Shown here: in pieces, positions 1 through 8,949 of the stretch
Layout of the letters: every line of letters begins with the position of its first letter
Numbering within the stretch: position 1 is the stretch's first letter
Source: Longivirga sp036510975
Lineage (GTDB): Bacteria; Actinomycetota; Actinomycetes; S36-B12; CAIYMF01
Assembly: GCA_036510975.1 (NCBI GenBank)
Contig: DATCCY010000148.1
Location: forward strand, 1 to 43,649
Length of the DNA: 43,649 bases
Direction: 5' to 3'
The notes under the pieces: model-generated
Database searches by the model: none
What the model was told of the DNA's origin: nothing
What the model saw: only the letters and a program-made list of their open reading frames with translations
Position numbers and translations under genes: made by a program

Positions 1-1031
1 GCGATGGTCGCCTGGGCGAGGGTGAGGCGCCCCTCGGGAAGTCCGATCAGTGCGATCGCGGCGGCGGCAGCGGTCGCGGTCTGCAGCGCCGTGGGGTCGG
101 CCAGGCCGATGTCCTCGCTCGCGAGGATCACCAGGCGTCGCGCGATGAAGCGCGGGTCCTCCCCCGCCTCGAGCATCCGCGCGAGGTAGTGCAGCGCGGC
201 GTCGACGTCCGACCCGCGCATGCTCTTGATGAACGCGCTGATGACGTCGTAGTGCTGGTCGCCGTCGCGGTCGTAGCGCGGCGCCGCGTGGGCGACGGCC
301 CGCTCGACCGCGGTCAGGTCGACCACGTGGGTGCCCGCGTCTAGCGCCGCACCCGCGGCCGCCTCCAGGCTCGTCAGCGCGCGGCGAGCGTCGCCTCCCG
401 CGATCCGCAGCAGGTGGTCCTCCGCCTCGACCGAGACCTCGACGGTGCCGTTCAGCCCTCGCGGGTCGTGCACGGCGCGACGGATCAGGTCACGGACGTC
501 GTCGTCGGACAAGGGCGACAGCGTGAGCACCAGGGATCGCGACAGCAGCGGCGAGATGACCGAGAAGGACGGGTTCTCCGTGGTGGCCGCGACCAGGGTC
601 ACCCAGCCGTTCTCGACGGCGGGCAGCAGGGCGTCCTGCTGCGTCTTGGAGAACCGGTGGACCTCGTCGACGAACAGCACGGTGCCGAGTCCCTGCATCC
701 CGAGGGAGTCGCGGGCCCGCTCGATGACCTCCCGCACGTCCTTCACGCCTGCCGTGACCGCGGAGAGCTCGACGAAGCGCCGCCCCGTCGAGGTGCTCAC
801 GAGCGACGCGAGCGTGGTCTTGCCGGTGCCCGGCGGTCCCCACAGGATGACGCTCGTCGGGCCCGGTCCGCCGTCCTGCGCCGCGCTGATGAGGCGCCGT
901 AGCGGACTGCCCGGCAGGAGCAGGTGCTGCTGGCCGACGAGGTCGTCGAGGGTGCGGGGACGCATGCGGACGGCGAGCGGCGCCGACGCGCGCGACGAGG
1001 AGGTCCCCTCGTCGAACAGGCTCGCGGTCAC
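1..1031 (-). CDS. rarA: Replication-associated recombination protein A (AAA+ ATPase), 3' end cut by window edge
   Basis: This is the N-terminal 343 codons of a RarA/MgsA-type AAA+ ATPase, a relative of clamp-loader subunits that acts at stalled replication forks. The GTG start at 1031 opens with VTASLFDEG, followed by RPRTLDDLVGQQHLL, typical of the family, and the Walker A segment WGPPGTGKTT near residues 66-75. The frame stays open to base 3, so the C-terminal part lies outside the window. No Shine-Dalgarno is visible before the GTG; a TAGGGT hexamer sits 7 bases upstream, which suggests a leaderless transcript. It is divergent from the GNAT gene at 1081. Family assignment is secure; the role at forks is known for homologues, not shown here. 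Confidence 0.9.
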   Translation of the reverse strand, partial: MTASLFDEGTSSSRASAPLAVRMRPRTLDDLVGQQHLLLPGSPLRRLISAAQDGGPGPTSVILWGPPGTGKTTLASLVSTSTGRRFVELSAVTAGVKDVREVIERARDSLGMQGLGTVLFVDEVHRFSKTQQDALLPAVENGWVTLVAATTENPSFSVISPLLSRSLVLTLSPLSDDDVRDLIRRAVHDPRGLNGTVEVSVEAEDHLLRIAGGDARRALTSLEAAAGAALDAGTHVVDLTAVERAVAHAAPRYDRDGDQHYDVISAFIKSMRGSDVDAALHYLARMLEAGEDPRFIARRLVILASEDIGLADPTALQTATAAAAAIALIGLPEGRLTLAQATI

Positions 1032-1038
1032 GGTGAGA

Positions 1039-1044
1039 ACCCTA
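1039..1044 (-). promoter_or_regulatory. Candidate -10 element of a leaderless rarA transcript
   Basis: On the minus strand TAGGGT is followed by 7 bases and then the GTG start at 1031. This matches the TANNNT actinobacterial -10 and would place the first transcribed base at or beside the start codon. There is no Shine-Dalgarno in between. No clear -35 was seen. Confidence 0.35.
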
Positions 1045-1080
1045 GGTGGTCGGCCGTGGCGCCCATGCCAGGGTGGGTCC

Positions 1081-1896
1081 GTGACGCCCGCGCCCGACGC
1101 CCACCAGCAGCGCCTCCACGGTCTCCTGCTCGACGCCCTCCACGGCGACCCGTTCGTGCGCTTCGATCTCGACGCGGGGACCCTCGAGTCGATCTTGGTC
1201 GCGTCGGGTGCCGTCGCCTGGGTCGGCCGGCACCACAGCGGGCTTCGCTGGGCCACCGGCCTCGCCCTCGACCCCCGGGAGCCTCGCCACCTGGCGGCCG
1301 CCGCGGGGCTCCTCGCCGACCTGGCCCTCCCGCTCGTGGGGACCGAACAGGCCGTCGCCGGCGTCACCGTCAGCCGTGGTGGCCGCGACCTGCTGCCCGC
1401 GGTCCTGCGCTCGCCCGAGGCCTGGGAGTGGGACTACTGGTGGACCGATGCCGCGCCGGATCAGGCGACGATGCTCACGGCGTACGACGCGATCGCCACC
1501 GTGACCGACCTCGACGCCGGGGACCAGCGCATCGCCCCGCTGCTCGAGCTCGCCTCCCCGGACGCCCCCCTGCGCCCGGGCGACCCGCGAGTCGTGCGGT
1601 GGGCCGGGGTCGAGGACCCGGAGCACGCGCTGCCGGACACCGGCGGCCTGGCCGCCGTGCTGGCGGTGACCCGGCCGCGCTCGGGCGCCGACCACCTCAA
1701 CGACGTCGCCACGCACCCGCAGAGGCGCGGCCGAGGACTCGCTCGGCTGCTCTGCGGTCAGGTCACGACCGACAGCCTCCGCGCTGGTGCGCCCGCCGTC
1801 ACCCTGGGCATGTACGCCGACAACGACGCGGCCCGTCGGGTCTACGACTCGCTCGGGTTCACCTTCATCCGAGGCCAGACCAGCGGACCGCTCTGA
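1081..1896 (+). CDS. GNAT family N-acetyltransferase
   Basis: A 271-residue protein whose C-terminal third carries a GNAT (FR47-like) acyl-CoA fold: the VATHPQRRGRGLARLL segment is the acetyl-CoA pyrophosphate loop (Q/RxxGxG/A) and MYADNDAARRVYDSLGF is the usual final motif. The N-terminal two thirds look like a degenerate second GNAT-like or substrate-binding half. The open frame extends upstream to 331, but that part overlaps rarA antisense and has no family character, so I chose the GTG at 1081 (VTPAPDAHQQ). It converges on aspS with one base between the two stop codons. The substrate cannot be read from sequence. Confidence 0.75.
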   Translation: MTPAPDAHQQRLHGLLLDALHGDPFVRFDLDAGTLESILVASGAVAWVGRHHSGLRWATGLALDPREPRHLAAAAGLLADLALPLVGTEQAVAGVTVSRGGRDLLPAVLRSPEAWEWDYWWTDAAPDQATMLTAYDAIATVTDLDAGDQRIAPLLELASPDAPLRPGDPRVVRWAGVEDPEHALPDTGGLAAVLAVTRPRSGADHLNDVATHPQRRGRGLARLLCGQVTTDSLRAGAPAVTLGMYADNDAARRVYDSLGFTFIRGQTSGPL

Positions 1897-1897
1897 C

Positions 1898-3682
1898 TCA
1901 GCCCGCGTCGTCGGGCTCTGGCTCGGGCTCGGGGACGAAGTCGACGCCCGCCTCCGTGCGCTGCGCCTCGGTGATCGGGGCCGGGGCCGCGGTGAGCGGG
2001 TCGTAGCCTCCCCCGGTCTTCGGGAACGCGATGACCTCACGGATCGAGTCCATCCGCGAGAGCAGCGCACAGATGCGGTCCCAGCCGAACGCGATGCCGC
2101 CGTGCGGCGGCGGGCCGAAGGCGAACGCGTCGAGCAGGAAGCCGAACTTCTCCTGCTGCTCCTCGGCCGAGAGCCCCATCATCGCGAAGACGCGCTGCTG
2201 CACGTCGCGCCGGTGGATACGGATCGACCCGCCACCGATCTCGTTGCCGTTGCACACGAGGTCGTAGGCGTAGGCGAGGGCCGCGCCCGGGTCCTGCTCG
2301 AAGCGGTCGATCCACTCCGGCTTCGGCGAGGTGAAGGCGTGGTGCACCGCGGTCCAGGCACCGCTGCCGACGGCGACGTCGCCGCTGTCGGTGGCCTTCG
2401 AGGACGGCTCGAAGAGCGGCGCGTCGACGATCCACACGAACGCCCACGCCGACTCGTCGATGAGCTCGCAGCGCCTGCCGATCTCGAGCCGCGCGGCGCC
2501 CAGCAGCGCCCGGGAGGGCCCGACCTCGCCGGCGGCGAAGAACACGCAGTCGCCCGGTGCCGCTCCCACGCGCGGGGCCAGACCGGCACGCTCGGACTCG
2601 CTGAGGTTCTTCGCGACGGGTCCGCCGAGCTCGCCGTCCTCGCCCACGAGGACGTACGCCAGCCCGCGCGCGCCGCGCTGCTTGGCCCAGTCCTGCCAGG
2701 CGTCGAGGGTCTTGCGCGGCTGCGACGCGCCCCCCGGCATCACCACGGCACCGACGTACGGCGACTGGAAGACGCGGAACGGCGTGTCGGCGAAGTAGTC
2801 GGTGCACTCCACGAGCTCGTTGCCGAACCGCAGGTCCGGCTTGTCGTTGCCGAACCGCGCCATCGACTCGGCGTAGGTCATCCGGGCGATCGGCGTCGAG
2901 ATCTCGTCGCCGATCAGGCGCCACACCGCCGAGACGACCGCCTCGCCGATGGCGATGACGTCGTCCTCCTCGACGAAGCTCATCTCGATGTCGAGCTGGG
3001 TGAACTCCGGCTGGCGGTCGGCACGGAAGTCCTCGTCGCGGTAGCAGCGTGCGATCTGGAAGTAGCGCTCCATGCCGGCGACCATGAGCAGCTGCTTGAA
3101 CAGCTGCGGGCTCTGCGGCAGCGCGTACCAGCTGCCCGGCTGCAGGCGCGCCGGCACGAGGAAGTCACGCGCCCCCTCAGGCGTGGAGCGGGTCAGCGTG
3201 GGCGTCTCGATCTCCACGAAGTCGTGCGCGTAGAGCACATCGCGGGCCGCGCGGCTCACCTGGCTGCGCAGCCGCAGCGCAGCGCCCGGCCCGGGTCGGC
3301 GCAGGTCGAGGTAGCGGTGCTTGAGCCGTGCCTCCTCGCCGACCTCGACGTGCTCGTCGATCGGGAATGGCAGCGGCGCGGAGACGCTGAGCACCTCGAG
3401 ATCGGTCGTCACGACCTCGACGTCGCCGGTCGGGAGGTCGGCGTTGGCGTTGCCCTCGGGACGCGCGGACACGACGCCCGTGACCTTGACGCAGAACTCG
3501 TTGCGCAGCGGGTGCGCGACCTCGGGGTCGCGCACGACCACCTGCACGACGCCGGAGGCGTCGCGCAGGTCGAGGAACGCAACCCCGCCGTGGTCGCGTC
3601 GACGTGCGACCCAGCCGGCCAGGATGACGGTCTGCCCGACGTGCTCCGACCGGAGGCTGCCGGCGGTGTGCGTGCGGATCAC
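1898..3682 (-). CDS. aspS: Aspartyl-tRNA synthetase, probably non-discriminating Asp/Asn type
   Basis: A 594-residue class IIb synthetase charging tRNA-Asp. An N-terminal OB-fold anticodon domain (about 1-110) contains RRRDHGGVAFLDLRD. The catalytic core follows, with the bacterial GAD insertion (about 280-420) and the C-terminal motif 3 (GGIAFGWDRI). Residue 31 is His. In characterised bacterial AspRSs, His at this position goes with a relaxed enzyme that also charges tRNA-Asn, while Leu goes with strict enzymes, so I infer a non-discriminating enzyme working with GatCAB. The GTG start at 3682 overlaps the hisS stop by four bases (GTGA), so the two genes should be translationally coupled. 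The length is normal. Confidence 0.95.
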   Translation of the reverse strand: MIRTHTAGSLRSEHVGQTVILAGWVARRRDHGGVAFLDLRDASGVVQVVVRDPEVAHPLRNEFCVKVTGVVSARPEGNANADLPTGDVEVVTTDLEVLSVSAPLPFPIDEHVEVGEEARLKHRYLDLRRPGPGAALRLRSQVSRAARDVLYAHDFVEIETPTLTRSTPEGARDFLVPARLQPGSWYALPQSPQLFKQLLMVAGMERYFQIARCYRDEDFRADRQPEFTQLDIEMSFVEEDDVIAIGEAVVSAVWRLIGDEISTPIARMTYAESMARFGNDKPDLRFGNELVECTDYFADTPFRVFQSPYVGAVVMPGGASQPRKTLDAWQDWAKQRGARGLAYVLVGEDGELGGPVAKNLSESERAGLAPRVGAAPGDCVFFAAGEVGPSRALLGAARLEIGRRCELIDESAWAFVWIVDAPLFEPSSKATDSGDVAVGSGAWTAVHHAFTSPKPEWIDRFEQDPGAALAYAYDLVCNGNEIGGGSIRIHRRDVQQRVFAMMGLSAEEQQEKFGFLLDAFAFGPPPHGGIAFGWDRICALLSRMDSIREVIAFPKTGGGYDPLTAAPAPITEAQRTEAGVDFVPEPEPEPDDAG

Positions 3683-5031
3683 GGGTGGATCTCCTCGTTC
3701 AGAGGGCTGGACAGGCGGACCAGGGGTGCGAGGTCCTCCGGCGGGGGGTTCCAGGTCGCGGGATCTGCCGGCACCTGGTCGCCGCTGCGGATGTCCTTGA
3801 CGGCGTGGCCCTCGTCGGTGTCGAGGAACCACACGAACGGGATCCCCCGGCGGTCGGCGTAGCGGATCTGCTTGCCGAACTTGTCGGCCTTCGGCGCCAC
3901 CTCCGTGTTGATCCCGCGACCGCGCAGCGCCTGCGCCACGGCCTCGGACTCCGAGCGGGTCGCCTCGTCCGTGACGGCGACGAGCACGCACGTGGGCACC
4001 GAGCGGCTCGCCGTCACGAGACCGCGCCCGACCAGCACGCCCATCAGCCGACTGACCCCGAGGGAGATGCCGACGCCGGGATAGGTGGACTTCCCGTCGC
4101 TGGCCAGAGCGTCGTAGCGACCACCGGAGCAGACCGATCCGAAGCTCTCGTAGCCGACGAGCTGGGTCTCGTAGACCGTGCCGGTGTAGTAGTCGAGGCC
4201 GCGCGCGATCTTGAGGTCGGCGACCAGCGCCCCCGGCATCCGCGCGTGAGCGGCACCGACCACCGCGGCGAGCTCGGCGAGCCCCTCGTCGAGCAGCGGG
4301 TGCTCGACCCCGAGGGATCGGACGGCCTCCACGAAGGAGGTGTCCTCGCTGCGGATCGAGGCCAGCGCGAGGCAGAGCCGGGCGCCGTCGGCCGTGAGGC
4401 CGGCCTCGGCGACGAGGAGCTGCGCGACCTTCGCTGCGCCGATCTTGTCGAGCTTGTCGATGGCGCGCAGCGCGGCGCCGGCGTCGGTGGCGCCCGCGCC
4501 GAGGAAGAAGCCCTCGGCCAGCTTGCGGTTGTTGACGAGGATCACCGCAGGCGGGCACGGGAGCGCCCGAAAGACCTCGGCCATCACGAGCGCGACCTCG
4601 ACCTCGTGGTGGAAGGCCAGGACGTCGCGCCCCACGATGTCGACGTCGGCCTGCGTGAACTCGCGGTAGCGACCCTCCTGGGGACGCTCGCCGCGCCACG
4701 CCTTCTGGATCTGGTAGCGGCGGAACGGGAAGTCCAGGTGGCCGGCGTTCTGCAGGACGTAGCGCGCGAACGGAACGGTGAGGTCGAAGTGCAGCGCGAG
4801 GCCGTTGTCGCCCTCGTCGTCCTCCGCGTGCAGGCGGCGCAGGACGTAGACCTCCTTGTCGATCTCGCCCTTGCGCAGCATCTGCTCGAGCGGCTCGACC
4901 GCACGGGTCTCGAGCGAGGAGAAGCCGTGCAGCTCGAACACCCGGCGCACGGTGTCGAGGATGCTCTGCTCGACGATGCGCTCGGCGGGCAGCCACTCCG
5001 GGAACCCGGAGAGCGCGGCGGGGCGGCTCAC
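3679..5031 (-). CDS. hisS: Histidyl-tRNA synthetase
   Basis: A 450-residue class II synthetase that attaches histidine to tRNA-His in the cytoplasm. Visible landmarks are motif 2 (RYQIQKAWRGERPQEGRYREFTQ), the histidine-specific segment ARGLDYYTGTVYE in the middle, and a C-terminal anticodon-binding domain starting near VPTCVLVAV. The GTG at 5031 (VSRPAALSGFPEWL) is chosen because the longer reading frame to 5070 would run into the upstream metallohydrolase gene, while 5031 leaves its stop only a base away. hisS and aspS adjacent in this order is common in Actinobacteria. Confidence 0.95.
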   Translation of the reverse strand: MSRPAALSGFPEWLPAERIVEQSILDTVRRVFELHGFSSLETRAVEPLEQMLRKGEIDKEVYVLRRLHAEDDEGDNGLALHFDLTVPFARYVLQNAGHLDFPFRRYQIQKAWRGERPQEGRYREFTQADVDIVGRDVLAFHHEVEVALVMAEVFRALPCPPAVILVNNRKLAEGFFLGAGATDAGAALRAIDKLDKIGAAKVAQLLVAEAGLTADGARLCLALASIRSEDTSFVEAVRSLGVEHPLLDEGLAELAAVVGAAHARMPGALVADLKIARGLDYYTGTVYETQLVGYESFGSVCSGGRYDALASDGKSTYPGVGISLGVSRLMGVLVGRGLVTASRSVPTCVLVAVTDEATRSESEAVAQALRGRGINTEVAPKADKFGKQIRYADRRGIPFVWFLDTDEGHAVKDIRSGDQVPADPATWNPPPEDLAPLVRLSSPLNEEIHP

Positions 5032-5032
5032 G

Positions 5033-5743
5033 TCAGAGCCCCCGGCCCGGTGCGGAGAGGGTCTCGACAACCGCGGAGAGGTAGGGGTTGGAGGACCGCT
5101 CGCGGCCGATCGTGGTGGTGTCGCCGTGGCCCGGGAGCACCACGGTCTCGTCGGACAGGGGCAGGACCTTGGAGCCGAGGCTGTGCAGCATGGCGGCGTG
5201 GTCGCCGCCCGGCAGGTCCGTGCGCCCGATCGAGCCCTCGAACAAGACGTCGCCGGACACCAGCACCGGCGGCACGCCCGGCTCCCCAGCGCGGCGGAAC
5301 ATCACCGAGCCGCGGGTGTGGCCGGGGGCGTGGTCCACGACGAAGGACAGACCCGCCAGGTCGAGGTGCACGCCGTCGGCGAGCTCGCGCAGGTCGTCGG
5401 GCTCCCCCGTCGACAGCACGCCGTCGGTCATCGTCGCGAGCAGGTCGCGGGTCTGCCCGCTGAGCCCGGCCGCAGGGTCGGTGAGCAGCCCCCGGTCCTC
5501 CGGGTGGATGTAGGCCGGGATGCCGCGTGCGCCGCACACCGGGACGACCGACCACACGTGGTCGATGTGACCGTGGGTCAGCAGGACGGCGACAGGGTCG
5601 AGACCGTGCTCCCGGACGGCCTCCTCGATCCCCGCGGCGGAGTCCTTGCCCGGGTCGACGATCACGCACTGCTCGCCGGCACCGGGCGCCAGGATCCAGC
5701 AGTTCGTGCCCCACGGACCGGCGGGGAAGCCGACGACGAGCAC
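5033..5743 (-). CDS. MBL-fold metallo-hydrolase, glyoxalase II-like
   Basis: A 236-residue metallo-beta-lactamase-fold hydrolase. The metal site motif is THGHIDH (His57, His59, Asp61, His62), with further ligands in HAPGHTRG and LPGHGDTT. The N-terminal TNCWIL and VDPGKD segments are typical of glyoxalase II-like hydrolases, which cleave thioesters such as lactoyl-thiols. In Actinobacteria the thiol would more likely be mycothiol than glutathione; that is inference. Start is the GTG at 5743. It lies directly upstream of hisS and probably shares its transcript; the divergent cyclophilin gene begins at 5903. Confidence 0.85.
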   Translation of the reverse strand: MLVVGFPAGPWGTNCWILAPGAGEQCVIVDPGKDSAAGIEEAVREHGLDPVAVLLTHGHIDHVWSVVPVCGARGIPAYIHPEDRGLLTDPAAGLSGQTRDLLATMTDGVLSTGEPDDLRELADGVHLDLAGLSFVVDHAPGHTRGSVMFRRAGEPGVPPVLVSGDVLFEGSIGRTDLPGGDHAAMLHSLGSKVLPLSDETVVLPGHGDTTTIGRERSSNPYLSAVVETLSAPGRGL

Positions 5744-5902
5744 GGGCGAACGCCTCCAGGCAGGGGGTCGATGGGCCGTCGAGGCGATCGACCCCGACCG
5801 CCCGAGCCTACCGGTCGCCCCACTGGCGGTCGCCTCGGTACTCCTCCCTACACTTCGCTCGGGGTCCGGGAAGCCGCCCCCGAGCGACGGGAGACGCAGG
5901 GC

Positions 5903-6775
5903 GTGTCGAGCAGCAACAAGCGCGAGCGCGAGCTCGCGCGGCAGAAGTACGAGCGCCAGCAGCAGCGCCGTGCGGCGCGCGACGCCAAGCGTCAGCGCCG
6001 TAACCAGATCATCGCGGTCGTGGCCGGGCTCGCCGTGGTGGCGGTCGCAGTGGTGGCGCTCGTCCTCAGCACGCGCGGCGGGTCCGACTCGACCGCGTCG
6101 CCCAGCGGGTCGCCCAGCGCGACGTCGACCGCGGCCCAGACGGCCAGCCCGTCACCCTCGGCGTCGTCCTCGGCCATTGCCTCCGCGAGCACGTCGGCCA
6201 AGGCGTGCGCCACAGCGCCGACGCCGACGACCAAGACCCAGACCTGGTCGGCACCCGGTGGATCGCCGCTGCCGGCGACGCCGCCCACCTTCCTGAAGCT
6301 CGCGACCAACTGCGGCGACATCGTCATCCAGATGGACGCCGCTGCGGCGCCCAAGACCACGCAGTCGATGGCGTTCCTCGCCTCGCAGGCGTACTACACC
6401 GACTCGGACTGCTTCCGCCTCACGACATCGGGCATCTTCGTCCTCCAGTGCGGCAGCCCGACCAACAACGGCCAGGGTGGTCCGGGCTACCAGCTGCCGG
6501 ACGAGAACCTGCCCGGTTCGGGCTCCAACAACTACCCGGCGGGCACGGTCGCCATGGCCAACGCCGGCGCCGGGACAGGCGGCAGCCAGTTCTTCATCGT
6601 GTACAAGGACACAACTCTCGGGCCGAACTACTCGATCTGGGGCAAGGTGGTGTCCGGCCTCGACGTCGTGCAGAAGGTCGCGGCCGCAGGAGTGAAGGGT
6701 GGTACGGGCGACGGCGCCCCCAACCAGACGACCGTCATCACGAAGGCCACGACCGGCACCACGCTGGCCGGCTGA
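5903..6775 (+). CDS. Membrane-anchored cyclophilin-type peptidyl-prolyl isomerase
   Basis: A 290-residue protein with three parts: a very basic, Gln-rich cytoplasmic N-terminus (residues 1-34), one transmembrane helix (about 35-56), a Ser/Ala/Thr-rich linker (about 60-105), and a cyclophilin domain from about 125 to the end. Domain landmarks are AFLASQAYYTDSDCFRL, GGPGYQLPDENL and GTVAMANAG followed by GGSQFFIVYKDT. It should fold proline-containing proteins outside the membrane while tethered to it. Start is GTG 5903 (VSSSNKRERE); the open frame continues upstream to 4856 only as a shadow of hisS and the hydrolase gene. The DUF349 gene follows after 15 bases and may be cotranscribed. Confidence 0.85.
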   Translation: MSSSNKRERELARQKYERQQQRRAARDAKRQRRNQIIAVVAGLAVVAVAVVALVLSTRGGSDSTASPSGSPSATSTAAQTASPSPSASSSAIASASTSAKACATAPTPTTKTQTWSAPGGSPLPATPPTFLKLATNCGDIVIQMDAAAAPKTTQSMAFLASQAYYTDSDCFRLTTSGIFVLQCGSPTNNGQGGPGYQLPDENLPGSGSNNYPAGTVAMANAGAGTGGSQFFIVYKDTTLGPNYSIWGKVVSGLDVVQKVAAAGVKGGTGDGAPNQTTVITKATTGTTLAG

Positions 6776-6790
6776 GGAGTGAACCAGGAC

Positions 6791-8863
6791 ATGAGCACCG
6801 ACACGACGCCCAGCGCCTCCGACGTCCCTGATCCCGACGCCGTGCCCGCGACGCAGGTGACCGAACCGGCCGCCGGTCTCGCCCCGACCGCCGAGCACGT
6901 CGCGACGACACCGACCGCGACCAGCGAGGCCGCGGTCGACGAGGCGGCCGCTCTGGAGTCTCAGACGGCCCCCGCGCCCGAGGAGACGCTCAGCAGCAGC
7001 GACTCCGGCCCGGACGCCGCCCCGGCCGCTCCCGCGGTCGTCGAGCCCGAGGCCCCCGTCGCGGCGGTGCCCGAGACGGTGGCCTCCGACACCGAGGCCG
7101 TCGAGGCCGCGGTCGTCGAGGCCGCGGTCGTCGAGGCCGAGGCGGTCGAGCCCGAGCAGGCCGCTCCCCCGTCCGCCGAGTCGGGGGCCGCCGCGCCCGA
7201 GATCGACGAGCCCGAGGCAGCCGCACCCGGAGCCGTCGAGCCCGTGGCCGAAGCCGTCGAGCCCGCGCCCACGGAGCCCGAGGCCGTCGAGGCGGCGCCC
7301 GAGAGCGTCGAACCCGCCCCCGCGCACCCCGAGGCGGTCGAGGCGGTCGCCGCCGCCCCCGAGGTCCTCGCTGCCGCGAGCGAGCCAGTGGCGGTGGAGG
7401 CCGCACCCCTCGCCGCGGCTCCCGACAGTGAGGCACCGGCAGCCGAGGCCGTCGTGCCGGCGGCGTCCGAGCCCGAGGTCGTCGCAGCACCGGCCGGTCC
7501 CCGGCCCTCCCCTGCCGCGCTCGCCGGTCTCACGCGTCCGGCGCCCCCGCGCCCGGTCGCAACCACGCCGTCGACGTCGGCCGCGGCCGAGGCGCCCGTC
7601 GCGTCGGTCGACCCTGACGCACCGCCGCGCCCGACCGACTCGGAGACCTTCGGCCGGGTCGACGACGAGGGCACGGTCCATGTCCGGCTCTCCGACGGCT
7701 CGGAGCACCCGGTCGGCCAGTGGGCGGCCGGCACGCCGACCGAGGGTCTGGCGTTCTTCGTCCGCAAGTACGACGACCTCTCGGTCGAGGTCGACCTCGC
7801 CACCCGCCGGCTCGCCGAGGGCAAGGCGACCCCGGAACAGGCCGCGGCCGTGGTCAAGCGGGCGCGCGAGTCGCTCGCGTCGCCCTCGATGGTCGGTGAC
7901 CTCGGTTCGCTGACCGCGCGGGTCGATGCGCTCGACGCGGTCGTGGTCCAGAAGCGCGCCGTAGCGGCGGAGGCCCGCGCCGCCGCCAAGGCGGCCGCGC
8001 TCGCAGCCCGCGAGGCCATCGTCGCCGAGGCGGAGGCGCTGGCGGAGTCGACCCAGTGGAAGTCCACCGGGGAGCGGTTCAAGACGCTTCTCGACGACTG
8101 GAAGGCCGCGCCTCGCGCCGACCGCACCGGTGAGCAGGCGTTGTGGAAGCGGTTCAGCCACGCGCGGTCGCAGTTCGACAAGCACCGTCGTCAGTACTTC
8201 GCCCGGCTCGACAGCGAGCGCGGCGAGGCCAAGCAGGTCAAGGAAGCCCTCGTGGCGGAGGCCGAGAGCCTGCAGTCCTCCACGGACTGGGGCGCCACGG
8301 CGGGCGCCTACCGCGACCTCATGTCGCGGTGGAAGGCCTCAGGCCGCGCCGGCAAGGCCGACGAGGAGGCGCTGTGGAACCGCTTCCGCGCAGCGCAGGA
8401 CGCCTTCTTCGCCGCCCGCAACGCCGCGCTGGGCCAGCGCGACGCAGGTTTCGCCGAGAACCTGGCCGCCAAGGAGGCGCTGCTCGTCGAGGCCGAGGCG
8501 ATCGACCCCTCGGACCTCAAGGGCGCCAAGACGACGCTGCGCTCGATCCAGGAGCGCTGGGAGAAGATCGGGCACGTCCCCCGCGGGGACAAGGAGCGCA
8601 TCGAGGGCAGGCTGCGCAAGATCGAGGACGCCGTCCGTACCGGCGAGCAGGAGCAGTGGCGTCGGTCCAACCCGGAGTCCCGTGCCCGTGCCAGCGCGAC
8701 CGTCGAGCAGTTCAGCTCCTCGCTCGAGAAGCTCGAGAAGCAGCACGCAGCCGCCCTCGCCGCCGGTGACACCCGCAAGGCCACCGACCTCGAAGGCCGC
8801 ATCGCCACCACGAAGGCGCTGCTCGACGCCGCCGAGAAGGCAGCCCAGGAGTTCTCCGGCTGA
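6791..8863 (+). CDS. DUF349 domain protein with long disordered N-terminal region
   Basis: A 690-residue protein. Residues 1 to about 280 are low complexity, rich in Ala, Glu, Val and Pro, with many degenerate EPEAVE or VEAAVVEA units and no predicted fold. From about 283 a compact segment (TFGRVDDEGTVHVR) leads into at least three DUF349 helical repeats, near residues 414-470, 487-545 and 563-617, each with a W-containing core such as LLDDWKAAPRADR and LMSRWKASGRAGK. The function of DUF349 is not established; nucleic acid or ribosome-related roles have been proposed. ATG 6791 is preferred, with GGAG 11 bases upstream; GTG 6779 is possible. A large hairpin follows the stop. Confidence 0.8.
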   Translation: MSTDTTPSASDVPDPDAVPATQVTEPAAGLAPTAEHVATTPTATSEAAVDEAAALESQTAPAPEETLSSSDSGPDAAPAAPAVVEPEAPVAAVPETVASDTEAVEAAVVEAAVVEAEAVEPEQAAPPSAESGAAAPEIDEPEAAAPGAVEPVAEAVEPAPTEPEAVEAAPESVEPAPAHPEAVEAVAAAPEVLAAASEPVAVEAAPLAAAPDSEAPAAEAVVPAASEPEVVAAPAGPRPSPAALAGLTRPAPPRPVATTPSTSAAAEAPVASVDPDAPPRPTDSETFGRVDDEGTVHVRLSDGSEHPVGQWAAGTPTEGLAFFVRKYDDLSVEVDLATRRLAEGKATPEQAAAVVKRARESLASPSMVGDLGSLTARVDALDAVVVQKRAVAAEARAAAKAAALAAREAIVAEAEALAESTQWKSTGERFKTLLDDWKAAPRADRTGEQALWKRFSHARSQFDKHRRQYFARLDSERGEAKQVKEALVAEAESLQSSTDWGATAGAYRDLMSRWKASGRAGKADEEALWNRFRAAQDAFFAARNAALGQRDAGFAENLAAKEALLVEAEAIDPSDLKGAKTTLRSIQERWEKIGHVPRGDKERIEGRLRKIEDAVRTGEQEQWRRSNPESRARASATVEQFSSSLEKLEKQHAAALAAGDTRKATDLEGRIATTKALLDAAEKAAQEFSG

Positions 8864-8872
8864 CCCCCGCTT

Positions 8873-8938
8873 GTTGCCCACCTATCTGTCGTTTCCCCGT
8901 GCCCGACCGGGGTCGGAAACGACAGATAGGTGGGCAAC
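8873..8938. terminator. Perfect 24-bp inverted repeat between convergent genes, likely bidirectional terminator
   Basis: The arms at 8873-8896 (starting GTTGCCCACCTATCTGTC) and 8915-8938 are exact reverse complements, separated by 18 bases. The element lies 9 bases after the DUF349 stop and 11 bases before the relA stop, so it can end transcripts from both sides. The arms are clearly less GC-rich than the surrounding sequence. No U-run follows, as is common in Actinobacteria. Confidence 0.8.
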
Positions 8939-8949
8939 ACGGGTGAGGG

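Noticed and set aside
1787..3862. Long plus-strand open frame of 691 codons across aspS
   Set aside because: It is an antisense shadow of a GC-rich gene; the protein is Arg/Asp/Val/Leu low-quality sequence without any family motif, and aspS on the other strand is certain.
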